Shown: positions 1-6,567, counted from the first letter of the stretch. The stretch: DNA of 20,323 bases from Cytophagaceae bacterium UBA7467 (GCA_002479785.1 DLPD01000002.1:1-20323); one strand, 5' to 3'. Notes: generated from the sequence alone by a model not told the origin. Numbers and translations: made by a program.

Positions 1-182
1 TTTCCTTATCCATGGATAGCATAAAAGAAGTCAACCAAGTCGTGGAAAGTGGCTTAGGTGCTGGCGGCATCGAACCTAATGAAATGCGTGATTATGGCTT
101 TATGGTGCAACGCACGATTGAGGATTTCGATGGTCATACCTGGGAAATATTTCACATGGACATGTCGAAATTGCCGGCTTAA
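1..182 (+). CDS. VOC family (glyoxalase/bleomycin resistance) protein, C-terminal fragment
   Basis: An open frame enters from the left edge (codons begin at base 3) and stops at TAA 180-182. The visible 59 residues end with YGFMVQRTIEDFDGHTWEIF followed by HMD. This is the typical last strand of a vicinal-oxygen-chelate domain of the lactoylglutathione-lyase-like type, in which the Glu of WEIF is normally a metal ligand. The N-terminal half lies outside the window, so metal ligands on the first beta-alpha-beta repeat cannot be checked. It is probably a small soluble cytoplasmic protein. Substrate is unknown; the family includes dioxygenases, glyoxalases and antibiotic-binding proteins. The following 108 bases to the convergent gene hold no recognisable terminator. 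Confidence 0.8.
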   Translation, partial: SLSMDSIKEVNQVVESGLGAGGIEPNEMRDYGFMVQRTIEDFDGHTWEIFHMDMSKLPA

Positions 183-290
183 TTTAAACTAGTCAACTTC
201 CTGTGTAGTCGTCTTTTTCACCTTATTCCATTGCGTTTATGCAAGCCTAGCTTAATTACCCGCTATGATAGGTCGAACAATGAAAGCACT

Positions 291-653
291 TTATTGATTT
301 TTGTATCCCATAGACAAGCCTACGTCTCCCCGCACTTTTAATTTGACAGCCACTTCTTCATTGGAATTATTTTCAATGTGAATGCCCGTATTTCTGTCTA
401 CATCTACTTTGGCCGTTTCAGAAGGTTTCAATGTCAATGGCGAGTGTCGTCCACCAGCGATCGGATATTGCCAAATCGTTAACTCGAATTTAGAAGTGTT
501 CGTCACACGCACATGAAATTTTCCATGTTCATTATTTCCAAGCACGAACGCATCATGTGCTTTGATGTAGGTCGTAGAATGTAAGCTCTTAAAAGTGAAA
601 CTTGCGAGCATTAAACAAAGCAAAGAGCCAAGAAGAAGTTGTTTTTTGTTCAT
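291..653 (-). CDS. small secreted protein of unknown function
   Basis: This is 120 residues from ATG 653-651. An upstream in-frame ATG at 671 would add MLLPPI before the signal peptide, so the inner start is preferred. Residues 1 to about 21 form a signal peptide (MNKKQ, then a leucine-rich core LLLGSLLCLMLASFTF). The mature part is about 95 residues, with alternating hydrophobic and polar runs such as GKFHVRVTNTSKFELTIWQY and VAVKLKVRGDVGLSMGY. That pattern suggests a small beta-sandwich exported to the periplasm or cell surface. There are no cysteines in the mature part and no lipobox. It lies 48 bases downstream of the esterase on the same strand and may be co-transcribed with it. I do not recognise the family and assign no function. 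Confidence 0.7.
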   Translation of the reverse strand: MNKKQLLLGSLLCLMLASFTFKSLHSTTYIKAHDAFVLGNNEHGKFHVRVTNTSKFELTIWQYPIAGGRHSPLTLKPSETAKVDVDRNTGIHIENNSNEEVAVKLKVRGDVGLSMGYKNQ

Positions 654-701
654 GATAGGTGGAAGTAGCAATATGTTATGGTGACCTCTTTAGTTGTGTA
701 T

Positions 702-1613
702 TTAAGATGAAATCAAGAACTTATTCACCTCTAACCAATGAATAAACGCATCAAACCATTTGTTACTTGTTCTGTTCGGATTGCCTAGGCCAAAACCGTG
801 ACCACCGTTTTGGTATAAGTGAAACTCCACCGGTCTTCCGGCTTTAAACCACGATTCAATCACCCCAAATTGGGAATTAAACAAGAAGTCATCTGAAGCA
901 ATCGCATTAAACATAGGAGGTGCGTTTGCAGGCACTTTCACTGGTCCCATACCGCCATAAATAGGCCCTATAAAGGCGAGTTTCATCGTTTTTGAATGAA
1001 GCGTTGCGTGCATCGTTAAACCCGCTCCAGCAGAAAATCCAATCATTCCGATGCGCTGTGTATCCACGCCCCAGGCTGCAGCATTTTTGACGATCATCGC
1101 ATAGGCTGCTTCTGCGTCAGTTAACTGATTTGACAGATCTAACTGAGCCATTGGATTTGTATTTTTTGCTGTGCTATCTGTCTTTTGAGGAGCAGGACGC
1201 GGGCGATTCATCCAAGCTGAAAAGTCATCTAATTTTTCTGGGGTTGGGAATAAACGGTATTTTAGAACGAATGCGGTTATTCCTTTTTTGGCCAATGCCT
1301 CAGCCACTTCCCAGCCCTCATTTCCCATCGAAAGCCAACGGTATCCTCCACCTGGAGCGACAATAACCGCTGCCCCATTTGCTTTGCCCTTTTCAGGGAA
1401 GAAGGGGGTTAACGTGGCTTTAGAGATATTTCGCGCCATGGGATCACCCCACTGGCGAAACCACGTTTCCGGTGCCGGCTGATCCTTTACAGAACCCGTA
1501 TTTAGGGGTATCGCATTAGGCTCTTTAGGGGTATCTAGCGGATAAATTGTTCCGTCTTGTGCGAGTGTGTTGAATGCCAAACAGGTTAGAATGACCATAA
1601 ATAGCTTTTTCAT
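702..1613 (-). CDS. secreted alpha/beta-hydrolase, acetyl-xylan-esterase/BD-FAE-like
   Basis: This is 303 residues with a signal peptide at about 1-18 (MKKLFMVILTCLAFNTLA, cleaved before QD). The alpha/beta-hydrolase fold is clear. The oxyanion loop is APGGGYRWL (about 86-94), the nucleophile elbow is GFSAG with Ser194, the acid is most likely Asp241 or Asp242 in SDDFLF, and the catalytic His272 lies in GGHGFG. The loop order and the GNEGWEVAEALAKKGITAFV segment match Bacteroidota proteins annotated as acetyl xylan esterase or alpha/beta hydrolase (BD-FAE, dienelactone-hydrolase-like). It probably deacetylates or de-esterifies plant polysaccharide fragments in the periplasm. A Pro/Lys-rich insert at about 125-155 (MNRPRPAPQKTDS) sits before the Ser elbow. 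Substrate is inferred only from family. Confidence 0.88.
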   Translation of the reverse strand: MKKLFMVILTCLAFNTLAQDGTIYPLDTPKEPNAIPLNTGSVKDQPAPETWFRQWGDPMARNISKATLTPFFPEKGKANGAAVIVAPGGGYRWLSMGNEGWEVAEALAKKGITAFVLKYRLFPTPEKLDDFSAWMNRPRPAPQKTDSTAKNTNPMAQLDLSNQLTDAEAAYAMIVKNAAAWGVDTQRIGMIGFSAGAGLTMHATLHSKTMKLAFIGPIYGGMGPVKVPANAPPMFNAIASDDFLFNSQFGVIESWFKAGRPVEFHLYQNGGHGFGLGNPNRTSNKWFDAFIHWLEVNKFLISS

Positions 1614-1646
1614 AGGTTTACGAGGTTTAGAATAACAAGATAAATA

Positions 1647-1663
1647 ATATCAGTCATTGATAT
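1647..1663. repeat. 17-bp perfect inverted repeat in a divergent promoter region
   Basis: ATATCA-gtcat-TGATAT has 6-bp arms and a 5-bp spacer. It lies 34 bases upstream of the esterase start (minus strand) and 47 bases upstream of the GldL-like start (plus strand), in the only space that could hold both promoters. It is AT-rich and has no following T-run, so an operator is more likely than a terminator. No bound regulator is known. Confidence 0.4.
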
Positions 1664-1709
1664 GTAATGATTTATCCTTTAATTTGATTTATTAGTCGGA
1701 CTTAATTAG

Positions 1710-1997
1710 ATGAACCTCGGAATCGTAGTTAAATGGAGCTTTGTTATTAGCTTAGTTTTTGAGCTAGTGGGCGCGTTGATGAAGATATTGCATCTTCCCG
1801 GAGCGGATGCACTATTAATCATTGGTATGGTAGCAAATGGGGTTTTTATCGTTTCTGCTTTGTCCGAAGTTTGGGGATCTGTGAGAATTAATACCAATGA
1901 AAAAGTGATGTGGACGATTGCCTTTATTTTTATGGGATTTTTGGGCGCCTTAGCAGGAATACTTTATATTATTGTGGGGCGTAAACGGATAGTTTAA
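1710..1997 (+). CDS. GldL-like small integral membrane protein
   Basis: This is 95 residues with three predicted transmembrane helices (about 5-24, 33-52, 68-90) and a basic C-terminus RKRIV. The loop between helices 1 and 2 reads KILHLPGADALLIIGM (25-40). It closely resembles the KIMHWPGA-x-x-(M/L)LIIG signature I recall from the N-terminal membrane part of GldL, the proton-channel subunit of the Bacteroidota gliding/type IX secretion motor. GldL itself is longer, with two helices and a cytoplasmic tail, and sits beside gldK/M/N. None of those is here and a third helix replaces the tail. I therefore call it a GldL-domain homologue, not GldL. It heads a run of small genes on this strand. Function is unknown. 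Confidence 0.7.
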   Translation: MNLGIVVKWSFVISLVFELVGALMKILHLPGADALLIIGMVANGVFIVSALSEVWGSVRINTNEKVMWTIAFIFMGFLGALAGILYIIVGRKRIV

Positions 1998-2002
1998 TAG
2001 AC

Positions 2003-2104
2003 ATGAAACAATTTTTACGTAAGTACCGGAACGAAGTGATTGTGGGTGTTTTGGTTTTTCTCTTTTTGCTAGGTAGAGAGGCCATTCAATCCATCTTTCA
2101 TTAA
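2003..2104 (+). CDS. 33-residue single-helix membrane peptide
   Basis: ATG 2003-2005 to TAA 2102-2104 encodes MKQFLRKYRN followed by a hydrophobic core EVIVGVLVFLFLLG and a short tail REAIQSIFH. The basic N-terminus, one helix of about 16 residues and a short C-terminus are the layout of a genuine small membrane protein. The start lies 5 bases after the stop of the GldL-like gene, which favours co-translation. It is too short for routine gene callers. A chance ORF cannot be excluded, but the hydrophobic core, charged flanks and tight spacing argue for a real peptide, perhaps a partner of the GldL-like protein. Confidence 0.45.
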   Translation: MKQFLRKYRNEVIVGVLVFLFLLGREAIQSIFH

Positions 2105-2114
2105 ACTTTTCTAG

Positions 2115-2142
2115 TGTACAAATGGATTGAATGAATGTACAA
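2115..2142. repeat. TGTACAA direct repeat with 21-bp period
   Basis: TGTACAA occurs at 2115-2121 and again at 2136-2142, exactly 21 bases apart (two helical turns). Each copy contains the self-complementary TGTACA. The pair sits 18 bases upstream of the preferred start of the KOW-type gene (2160) and could be a two-site operator. This is a sequence observation only. Confidence 0.35.
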
Positions 2143-2159
2143 CCGTTAAACATATTCGT

Positions 2160-2354
2160 ATGGAAACAGATTTTAATCAGTTAAACAATGGTGATTATTG
2201 TCAAGTCATAGGTGGCGTGCACAAAGGGAAATCGGGCATAGTTCAAGATCTGCACACGAGTAAAACAGGGCATTTAACCTTAACTGTTTTACAAGATAAT
2301 GGGGTAAGATGTAAGACTTTAGGTCGAAATGTAGTAAAATCACCTCATAAGTAA
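2160..2354 (+). CDS. small KOW-motif-like protein
   Basis: This is 64 residues from ATG 2160. A longer frame begins at 2127, but its extra residues (MNECTTVKHIR) overlap the TGTACAA repeats and look non-coding. The core, NGDYCQVIGGVHKGKSGIVQ (about 10-29), has the Gly-Asp...hydrophobic-x-Gly-x(2)-Lys-Gly-Lys-x-Gly pattern of a KOW/SH3-like barrel, the small RNA/protein-binding fold of ribosomal L24/L26 and NusG. The rest (SKTGHLTLTVLQDNGVRCKT) continues as beta-strands. The protein is basic and cytoplasmic. It may bind nucleic acid or the ribosome. Free-standing small KOW proteins in Bacteroidota are generally uncharacterised. Confidence 0.6.
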   Translation: METDFNQLNNGDYCQVIGGVHKGKSGIVQDLHTSKTGHLTLTVLQDNGVRCKTLGRNVVKSPHK

Positions 2355-2364
2355 TGTACTTGTA

Positions 2365-2393
2365 ATGTGACATGAAATGTCGTCTAAATGACG
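2365..2393. promoter_or_regulatory. overlapping palindromes upstream of the XRE gene, operator candidate
   Basis: Three nested inverted repeats abut: ATGT-G-ACAT (2365-2373), GACAT-gaa-ATGTC (2369-2381) and CGTC-taaat-GACG (2381-2393). The last two share one base and their centres are 12 bp apart. They lie 45-73 bases upstream of the preferred XRE start (2438), between the KOW gene stop and the regulator. XRE proteins commonly autoregulate through such short palindromes, so an autoregulatory operator is the natural reading. It also argues against the longer frame starting at 2372, which would run through it. Confidence 0.45.
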
Positions 2394-2437
2394 TATTTCT
2401 GTCAAAAATTAGTAAAAAGTATCAATCATATTTGCAA

Positions 2438-2818
2438 ATGGAATTTGGTGCCAGAGTTAAAGAGATTAGAACAAGTTTACATTATTCTCAAAAAGAACTT
2501 TCTGAACAAACTGGATTAACGCTCAGAACGATTCAGCGAATTGAGAATAATGAAGTGAAACCCAGTCTTCATTCATTGAAGGTGATAGGCGAGGCTTTGA
2601 AAACTGATTTTTCTGAATATTCTGCTGCGGCTGACACTAAACCCTACGAGTTTAATTTCACCATTAAAATCTCAGATATGAATCAGTTTATCACAGACTT
2701 GAAAACCTTAGTAAAGAATAATTGGAAGTTAATCCTATTGGTAATTTTAATTATTTCTTTTATTTCCAACTACGACCAAATTAAAGCCGGTTTCATCGAT
2801 GGCTGGAATAACAAATAG
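2438..2818 (+). CDS. XRE-family HTH regulator with C-terminal transmembrane helix
   Basis: This is 126 residues from ATG 2438. The frame is open from ATG 2372, but typical HTH_3 proteins begin just before GARVKEIR, as here (MEFGARVKEIR). The HTH_3/Cro-CI domain covers about 4-60, with helices around SQKELSEQTGLTLRTIQRIE and a conserved PSLHSLKVIGEALK segment. A polar linker (about 60-90) follows. A single hydrophobic helix (about 94-110, LILLVILIISFIS) ends in SNYDQIKAGFIDGWNNK. A DNA-binding domain on a C-terminal anchor implies a membrane-tethered regulator, probably sensing a membrane partner. The next gene starts 5 bases after its stop and encodes a membrane protein, the obvious candidate. 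Autoregulation is suggested by the palindromes upstream. Confidence 0.85.
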   Translation: MEFGARVKEIRTSLHYSQKELSEQTGLTLRTIQRIENNEVKPSLHSLKVIGEALKTDFSEYSAAADTKPYEFNFTIKISDMNQFITDLKTLVKNNWKLILLVILIISFISNYDQIKAGFIDGWNNK

Positions 2819-2822
2819 TTGA

Positions 2823-3473
2823 ATGAATGAATTTTACAAACAGCCAAAAGCCTTAGTTTGGATTGAGTCCATTCTATTTCTTTTGGCTGGTTTTTTTCTG
2901 GCAGTTTTGATCATCGAAAAGGGTTCAGAACAACCAGTATTTTACGCAGCGTTCATTTTATATGTTCCCATTAGTCAATTTTTGTATACGCCTTTTTTTA
3001 AGTTGACGGGTGGATACACCTATTATTCGCCTATGCTTTTAGGCTATATGGCGAACGAGAAACAGATCGATTTACATAGTGGAACGGGCTTTGATTACTT
3101 GTTTGTTTTTAGAAATTGTAAGCCAGGTATTGTATGGAGAAATAAGCTGCTCGCTTATCATTTGGAAGGATTATTACAACTCATTTCATTAATTGAAAAC
3201 AAGCAGATTCCGGAATCTGTCACAATCGTGGGAACATCGTATTTTTTCAACGATAGAACCTTACAAAAACTCGGATTTCAAATCGAAAAGGCGTCCACTT
3301 ATTATCGAGCAAATCTCTTTATTAATTTCATTGATTTATTCTGGATGTATTCCCTTTCGCGAGGTAAAGTTTCCATGCCCACTTTGTGGGATGCTAAAAA
3401 AGCGAGCATTCAAGGGGCGGCACTAGTGGCTCAGAAAGGGAAGTTGGAGACGCTGTACGGTAAATTAAGGTAA
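2823..3473 (+). CDS. membrane protein of unknown function, paired with the XRE regulator
   Basis: This is 216 residues. Two transmembrane helices near the N-terminus (about 13-31, IESILFLLAGFFLAVLII; and 38-55, VFYAAFILYVPISQFLY) are followed by a cytoplasmic domain of about 160 residues. That domain has many aromatic and basic residues, including FDYLFVFRN, TIVGTSYFFNDRTLQKLGFQ and MPTLWDAKKASIQGAALVAQ. There is no signal peptide and no motif I recognise. The start 5 bases after the XRE stop implies translational coupling, so it may modulate that regulator or be its target. It converges with the VOC gene (3476-3892) with only 2 bases between stops and no terminator. The C-terminal domain is a good candidate for structure prediction. 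Confidence 0.75.
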   Translation: MNEFYKQPKALVWIESILFLLAGFFLAVLIIEKGSEQPVFYAAFILYVPISQFLYTPFFKLTGGYTYYSPMLLGYMANEKQIDLHSGTGFDYLFVFRNCKPGIVWRNKLLAYHLEGLLQLISLIENKQIPESVTIVGTSYFFNDRTLQKLGFQIEKASTYYRANLFINFIDLFWMYSLSRGKVSMPTLWDAKKASIQGAALVAQKGKLETLYGKLR

Positions 3474-3475
3474 CT

Positions 3476-3892
3476 CTAACACTCCACCATCCACTCCACC
3501 CCAAACTTATCCCGGAAAGTACCTAAATAAGTACCCCAAGGCCCTTCGTCTAATGGCATTTCTACCGTTCCGCCAGCTGATAATCCGTTGAATAAAGTTT
3601 CGGCTTCTTCTTTTGTCGATGCAACAATGACAATCTTACTTCGATTCTCTTCCTCGCTCACCACCCCCATAAAATTAGGTACATCGCTACCTGATAAATA
3701 ACCTCCACCACTGATAGGCAAACGGATCAACATGATCTTGTTCTGCTCTTCTTCCGGGAACGAGAAATCAGGATTATTTAATTCTTTAAATCGCATGAAA
3801 CGCGAGAATGATCCGCCTAAAACGGAGCGGTAAAATTCAAAAGCTTCTTCGGTGTTTCCGTTAAAATGAATGTGTGGGTTAATGCTTGCCAT
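3476..3892 (-). CDS. PhnB-like VOC family protein
   Basis: This is 138 residues, a standard length for the PhnB/3-demethylubiquinone-methyltransferase-like branch of VOC proteins. The N-terminus INPHIHFNGNTEEAFEFYRS (about 4-23) and the end GPWGTYLGTFRDKFGVEWMV (about 117-136) are the diagnostic parts of the two beta-alpha-beta repeats. It has no signal peptide and is cytoplasmic. The ATG (3892-3890) directly follows the TAA of the GMC gene (3895-3893) with no base between, so it is the last gene of the TIM-barrel/GMC operon. Members of this group have no settled substrate. Involvement in turnover of a keto-sugar or its enediol would be chemically plausible but is only inferred from the neighbours. 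Confidence 0.85.
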   Translation of the reverse strand: MASINPHIHFNGNTEEAFEFYRSVLGGSFSRFMRFKELNNPDFSFPEEEQNKIMLIRLPISGGGYLSGSDVPNFMGVVSEEENRSKIVIVASTKEEAETLFNGLSAGGTVEMPLDEGPWGTYLGTFRDKFGVEWMVEC

Positions 3893-5590
3893 TTATAAAT
3901 TCAGTTTCTTTTTTTCTTTTAAAGCGTAATCCACCGCTCTTGCCGTTAGCGCCATGTAGGTTAGTGACGGATTTTGGGTAGAGGTTGAGGTCATGCAAGA
4001 GCCATCCGTGACAAAGACATTTTTGCAATGATGTAATTGGTTGAAGGCGTTTAACATCGAGGTTTTCGGATCTCTACCCATCCGGACGCCGCCCATTTCG
4101 TGGTTTTCGTTACCGGGTAGGCGTTTCGTGTCGATAGGCTTAATGTTATGGAAGCCGGCGATCTCGTACATTTCGGTGAATTGTTGGTGAAAATCTTTGA
4201 GCATTTTTTCATCATTTTCATCGTAACCAATCGAAACACGGAGCTGCGGAATGCCGTATTTATCTTTCAGTTGTGAGTCTAATCGGACGGTTGAATGGGC
4301 CTTGGGAATCGTCTCTCCCATCATGCCCACGTTAATGTGCCAGTTGCCTAGTTTTGGGGCTAACAAGGAATTCTTTAAGGACTCTCCTACTAAATCGTTT
4401 GCGTTTTCCACGATACGAGTGGCGGATAAGTTACTCGCATAGCCGCGAAGGAAATCTGTTTCCTGTTGGTAGACATTTCTGAAGCGCGGAATGTAGCCTG
4501 AAGTAGGCCGTTTTCCGGAAGTCGTTTTATCTAGATCCCCATCGTATTCTGCCGTTATTCTCCCGCGGTAACTGTGGAAGGCCATGTGCGTTCCTAAGAT
4601 GCCAGAGTCATTTCCCAGACCAGTAGGGAAGCGTGATGAAGTGGAATTTAAGAGGATTAAGTTAGTGGCCAAAGGCGAAGCATTCACAAATAGGATCGAA
4701 GCAAAATACTCTTCCATTTCGTTCGTAAGTGCATTCACCACCCTCACCCCTATGGCTTTCTTTTTCTGCTCATCATAGATAATCGAATGCACGATGGAAT
4801 GTGTTTTTAAGGTCAAATTCCCGGTCTGGTATGCGGCCGGCAATGTCGCTGAATTACTACTGAAATAGCCACCATACGGACAGCCACGCTCGCAAAGATT
4901 GCGGTGTTGGCATTGGCTTCTTCCTACAGACGTATGGATTTTTTCTGCTTGACTTAAGTTCGCGGTACGGGCAATGATCACGTGTCTGTCTGGGTATTTT
5001 TGGCTCACTTTTTGGCCAAAATGTTTCTCCACACAACTCAACTCATACGGCCTGATAAAGTCACCATCCGGCAAGGTTTCCAAGCCATCTTTATTGCCTG
5101 AAATTCCCACAAATTTTTCGACATAACTGTACCAAGGCGCGATGTCTTTATAGCGAATGGGCCAGTCAACGGCGAAGCCATCGCGCTCCGGACCGGTAAA
5201 ATCGAAGTCACTCCAGCGCTGGGTATGTCTGCCCCACAACAGCGAACGTCCACCCACATGATACGCCTGAATCCAATCGTAGGGTTTGTCTTGGATGTAG
5301 GGCTGCTCTCCATCTTTGGTTAAAAAATGGGCTGTTGCCTCTGAAAAAATGTAATTCTTGCTGGCGGTTTTGTATTCCTTTTTCTGCTCTAAAGTCGCTT
5401 GTCCTCCATGCGGAAATTCCCAGGGATTCAGCATCGTGGTGGGGTAATCAATGATGTGTTTTACATCTCTTCCGCGGTCCAAAAGCAGCGTTTTCAGCCC
5501 TCTCTCTGTAAGCTCTTTAGCAGACCATCCACCGCTAATTCCGGAACCGATGACGATGGCATCAAAGCTGCGTTTTTCTCTCGTTCCCAT
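3893..5590 (-). CDS. GMC-family FAD oxidoreductase with candidate 3Fe-4S cysteine motif
   Basis: This is 565 residues of the choline-dehydrogenase/gluconate-2-dehydrogenase large-subunit type. The FAD Rossmann motif GSGISG (15-20) is followed by LLLDRG. The flavin-contact segment is HVGGRSLLWGR (111-121). The active-site region carries HEMGG (His497) and, near the end, QNPSLTYMALTARA with Asn540, the conserved His-Asn pair. Cys227-x5-Cys233-x3-Cys237 (CQHRNLCERGCPYGG) has the spacing I recall for the 3Fe-4S cluster of the Burkholderia FAD-glucose dehydrogenase catalytic subunit, suggesting electron relay rather than direct O2 use. It has no signal peptide, whereas relatives are usually exported with a Tat-bearing subunit 3, and none is visible here. 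It starts 2 bases after the TIM-barrel gene and probably oxidises a sugar or glycoside, perhaps at C3. Confidence 0.9.
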   Translation of the reverse strand: MGTREKRSFDAIVIGSGISGGWSAKELTERGLKTLLLDRGRDVKHIIDYPTTMLNPWEFPHGGQATLEQKKEYKTASKNYIFSEATAHFLTKDGEQPYIQDKPYDWIQAYHVGGRSLLWGRHTQRWSDFDFTGPERDGFAVDWPIRYKDIAPWYSYVEKFVGISGNKDGLETLPDGDFIRPYELSCVEKHFGQKVSQKYPDRHVIIARTANLSQAEKIHTSVGRSQCQHRNLCERGCPYGGYFSSNSATLPAAYQTGNLTLKTHSIVHSIIYDEQKKKAIGVRVVNALTNEMEEYFASILFVNASPLATNLILLNSTSSRFPTGLGNDSGILGTHMAFHSYRGRITAEYDGDLDKTTSGKRPTSGYIPRFRNVYQQETDFLRGYASNLSATRIVENANDLVGESLKNSLLAPKLGNWHINVGMMGETIPKAHSTVRLDSQLKDKYGIPQLRVSIGYDENDEKMLKDFHQQFTEMYEIAGFHNIKPIDTKRLPGNENHEMGGVRMGRDPKTSMLNAFNQLHHCKNVFVTDGSCMTSTSTQNPSLTYMALTARAVDYALKEKKKLNL

Positions 5591-5592
5591 CT

Positions 5593-6489
5593 TTATTTCC
5601 AGTAATTAGCGAAGTTTTTAGCATAATGTGGAATCGCCATTTCAGGTTCCTGAATTTCAGGGTGCCAAAGTTTCTCCCATTCAAAACTATAATAACCACG
5701 ATAGCCTCCGTTTTTTAATGCATGTAATGCCTCTTTTACAGGCGAATTCCCCTCCCCTAAAAGGGTATAGGTTTCTTCTTTTTCGGTTAAAACGGCATCT
5801 TTTATGTGTGTATGATAAATGTATTTTTTCAGTTGAGTATACATTTGTGCAGGCGGCTCTTTCGTAATGGACCACATATTAAAGAAGTCCCAAACTAATC
5901 CCACATTCTCGTGATTCGCTTCCTGCATTATGTGCAAAAGCATCTCGCTCTTGATGACTTTTCCATGCGACTCTAACAAGACTTTTACTCCGCTATTTTT
6001 CGCAAAATCCCCTAATTCAATTAAGCTTTTTATGATGGTATCGACCGTTGCTTTTTCATCCTGGTCTTTAGGTAAATCATTCGGGAAAACGCGGATAAAT
6101 GGACAGGCTAATTGGTGAGCAAGTTCAATGTATTTCTTGGCTTCATCTAGGTTGCTTTGTCGCTTTTTTGCGTCCATAAAATGCATGTTAGCGGAGGAGC
6201 CAAGGTTCACAATTTTGATTTGCGAGTCCGTGATTTCCCTTTTCGTCTGCGCGATGTATGAAGTTGAAAACAAGGGGTTACTGGGCAGGTCTAAATCCCC
6301 TTTTATGCCTCTAATTTCCACGCCTTGGTAATGATTAGCAGTGGCGTGTTGTAGTACTTGGGAGAAAGTCCATGCTGGACATCCGAGGGTAGAAAAAGAT
6401 AACAGGGGTTTTGCAGGAGCTGTAAAATCTAAGGCGGATAAGCCTAGGAGTCCTGTACTTTGTTTTAGAAATTCCCTGCGGTTTGACAT
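5593..6489 (-). CDS. sugar phosphate isomerase/epimerase-like TIM-barrel protein, Tat-like N-terminus
   Basis: This is 298 residues of the AP-endonuclease-2 / xylose-isomerase-like TIM barrel family. Candidate metal ligands are Glu173 (LLESHG), Asp201 (LVWDFFN), His226/His228 (YHTHIKD) and Glu270 (YSFEWEK). The His usually found three residues after the Asp is Asn204. The N-terminus SNRREFLKQSTGLLGLSAL has a twin-arginine box, but the hydrophobic stretch is short and followed by Asp21, so Tat export is possible rather than certain. It is first in an operon with the GMC oxidoreductase and a VOC protein. Members of this superfamily act on 3-keto-glycosides as lyases or eliminases in non-hydrolytic glycoside breakdown, which fits the pairing. 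Isomerase or epimerase activity on a free sugar is the alternative. Confidence 0.88.
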   Translation of the reverse strand: MSNRREFLKQSTGLLGLSALDFTAPAKPLLSFSTLGCPAWTFSQVLQHATANHYQGVEIRGIKGDLDLPSNPLFSTSYIAQTKREITDSQIKIVNLGSSANMHFMDAKKRQSNLDEAKKYIELAHQLACPFIRVFPNDLPKDQDEKATVDTIIKSLIELGDFAKNSGVKVLLESHGKVIKSEMLLHIMQEANHENVGLVWDFFNMWSITKEPPAQMYTQLKKYIYHTHIKDAVLTEKEETYTLLGEGNSPVKEALHALKNGGYRGYYSFEWEKLWHPEIQEPEMAIPHYAKNFANYWK

Positions 6490-6521
6490 CTTTATCTATG
6501 ATTGAAAAGTAAATTAGATAA

Positions 6522-6551
6522 AATTCTGAACATTTACCATTCGTCAGAATT
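6522..6551. promoter_or_regulatory. 8-bp inverted repeat between divergent operons, operator candidate
   Basis: AATTCTGA (6522-6529) and TCAGAATT (6544-6551) are perfect inverted arms. Their 14-base spacer puts the half-sites 22 bp apart, two helical turns. The repeat is in the 78-base space between the TIM-barrel/GMC operon (minus) and the lipocalin-like/ABM operon (plus), where one dimeric regulator could control both. The HxlR protein at 8603 is a possible local ligand. Nothing links them beyond proximity. Confidence 0.45.
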
Positions 6552-6555
6552 CCTC

Positions 6556-6563
6556 TATCTTTA
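6556..6563 (+). promoter_or_regulatory. candidate -7 element (7/8 match) for the lipocalin-like/ABM operon
   Basis: TATCTTTA matches the Bacteroidota -7 consensus TAnnTTTG at five of the six fixed positions. However, it lies only 4 bases before ATG 6568, so transcription would begin at or just after that codon, and no convincing -33 TTG is present. Kept as a weak call. Confidence 0.2.
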
Positions 6564-6567
6564 CTTC

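Noticed and set aside
2427..2434. CATATTTG as a -7 promoter element for the XRE gene
   Set aside because: It ends 3 bases before the ATG, so transcription would begin inside the coding region, and no -33 TTG is at a proper distance.
2372..2437. Longer N-terminus for the XRE regulator (ATG 2372)
   Set aside because: The extra 22 residues have no family match and run over the nested palindromes; the family starts at MEFGARVKEIR.
5038..5313. 91-codon second frame inside the GMC gene
   Set aside because: It overlaps the FAD oxidoreductase frame, which has clear family motifs; the alternative reads as low-complexity shadow.
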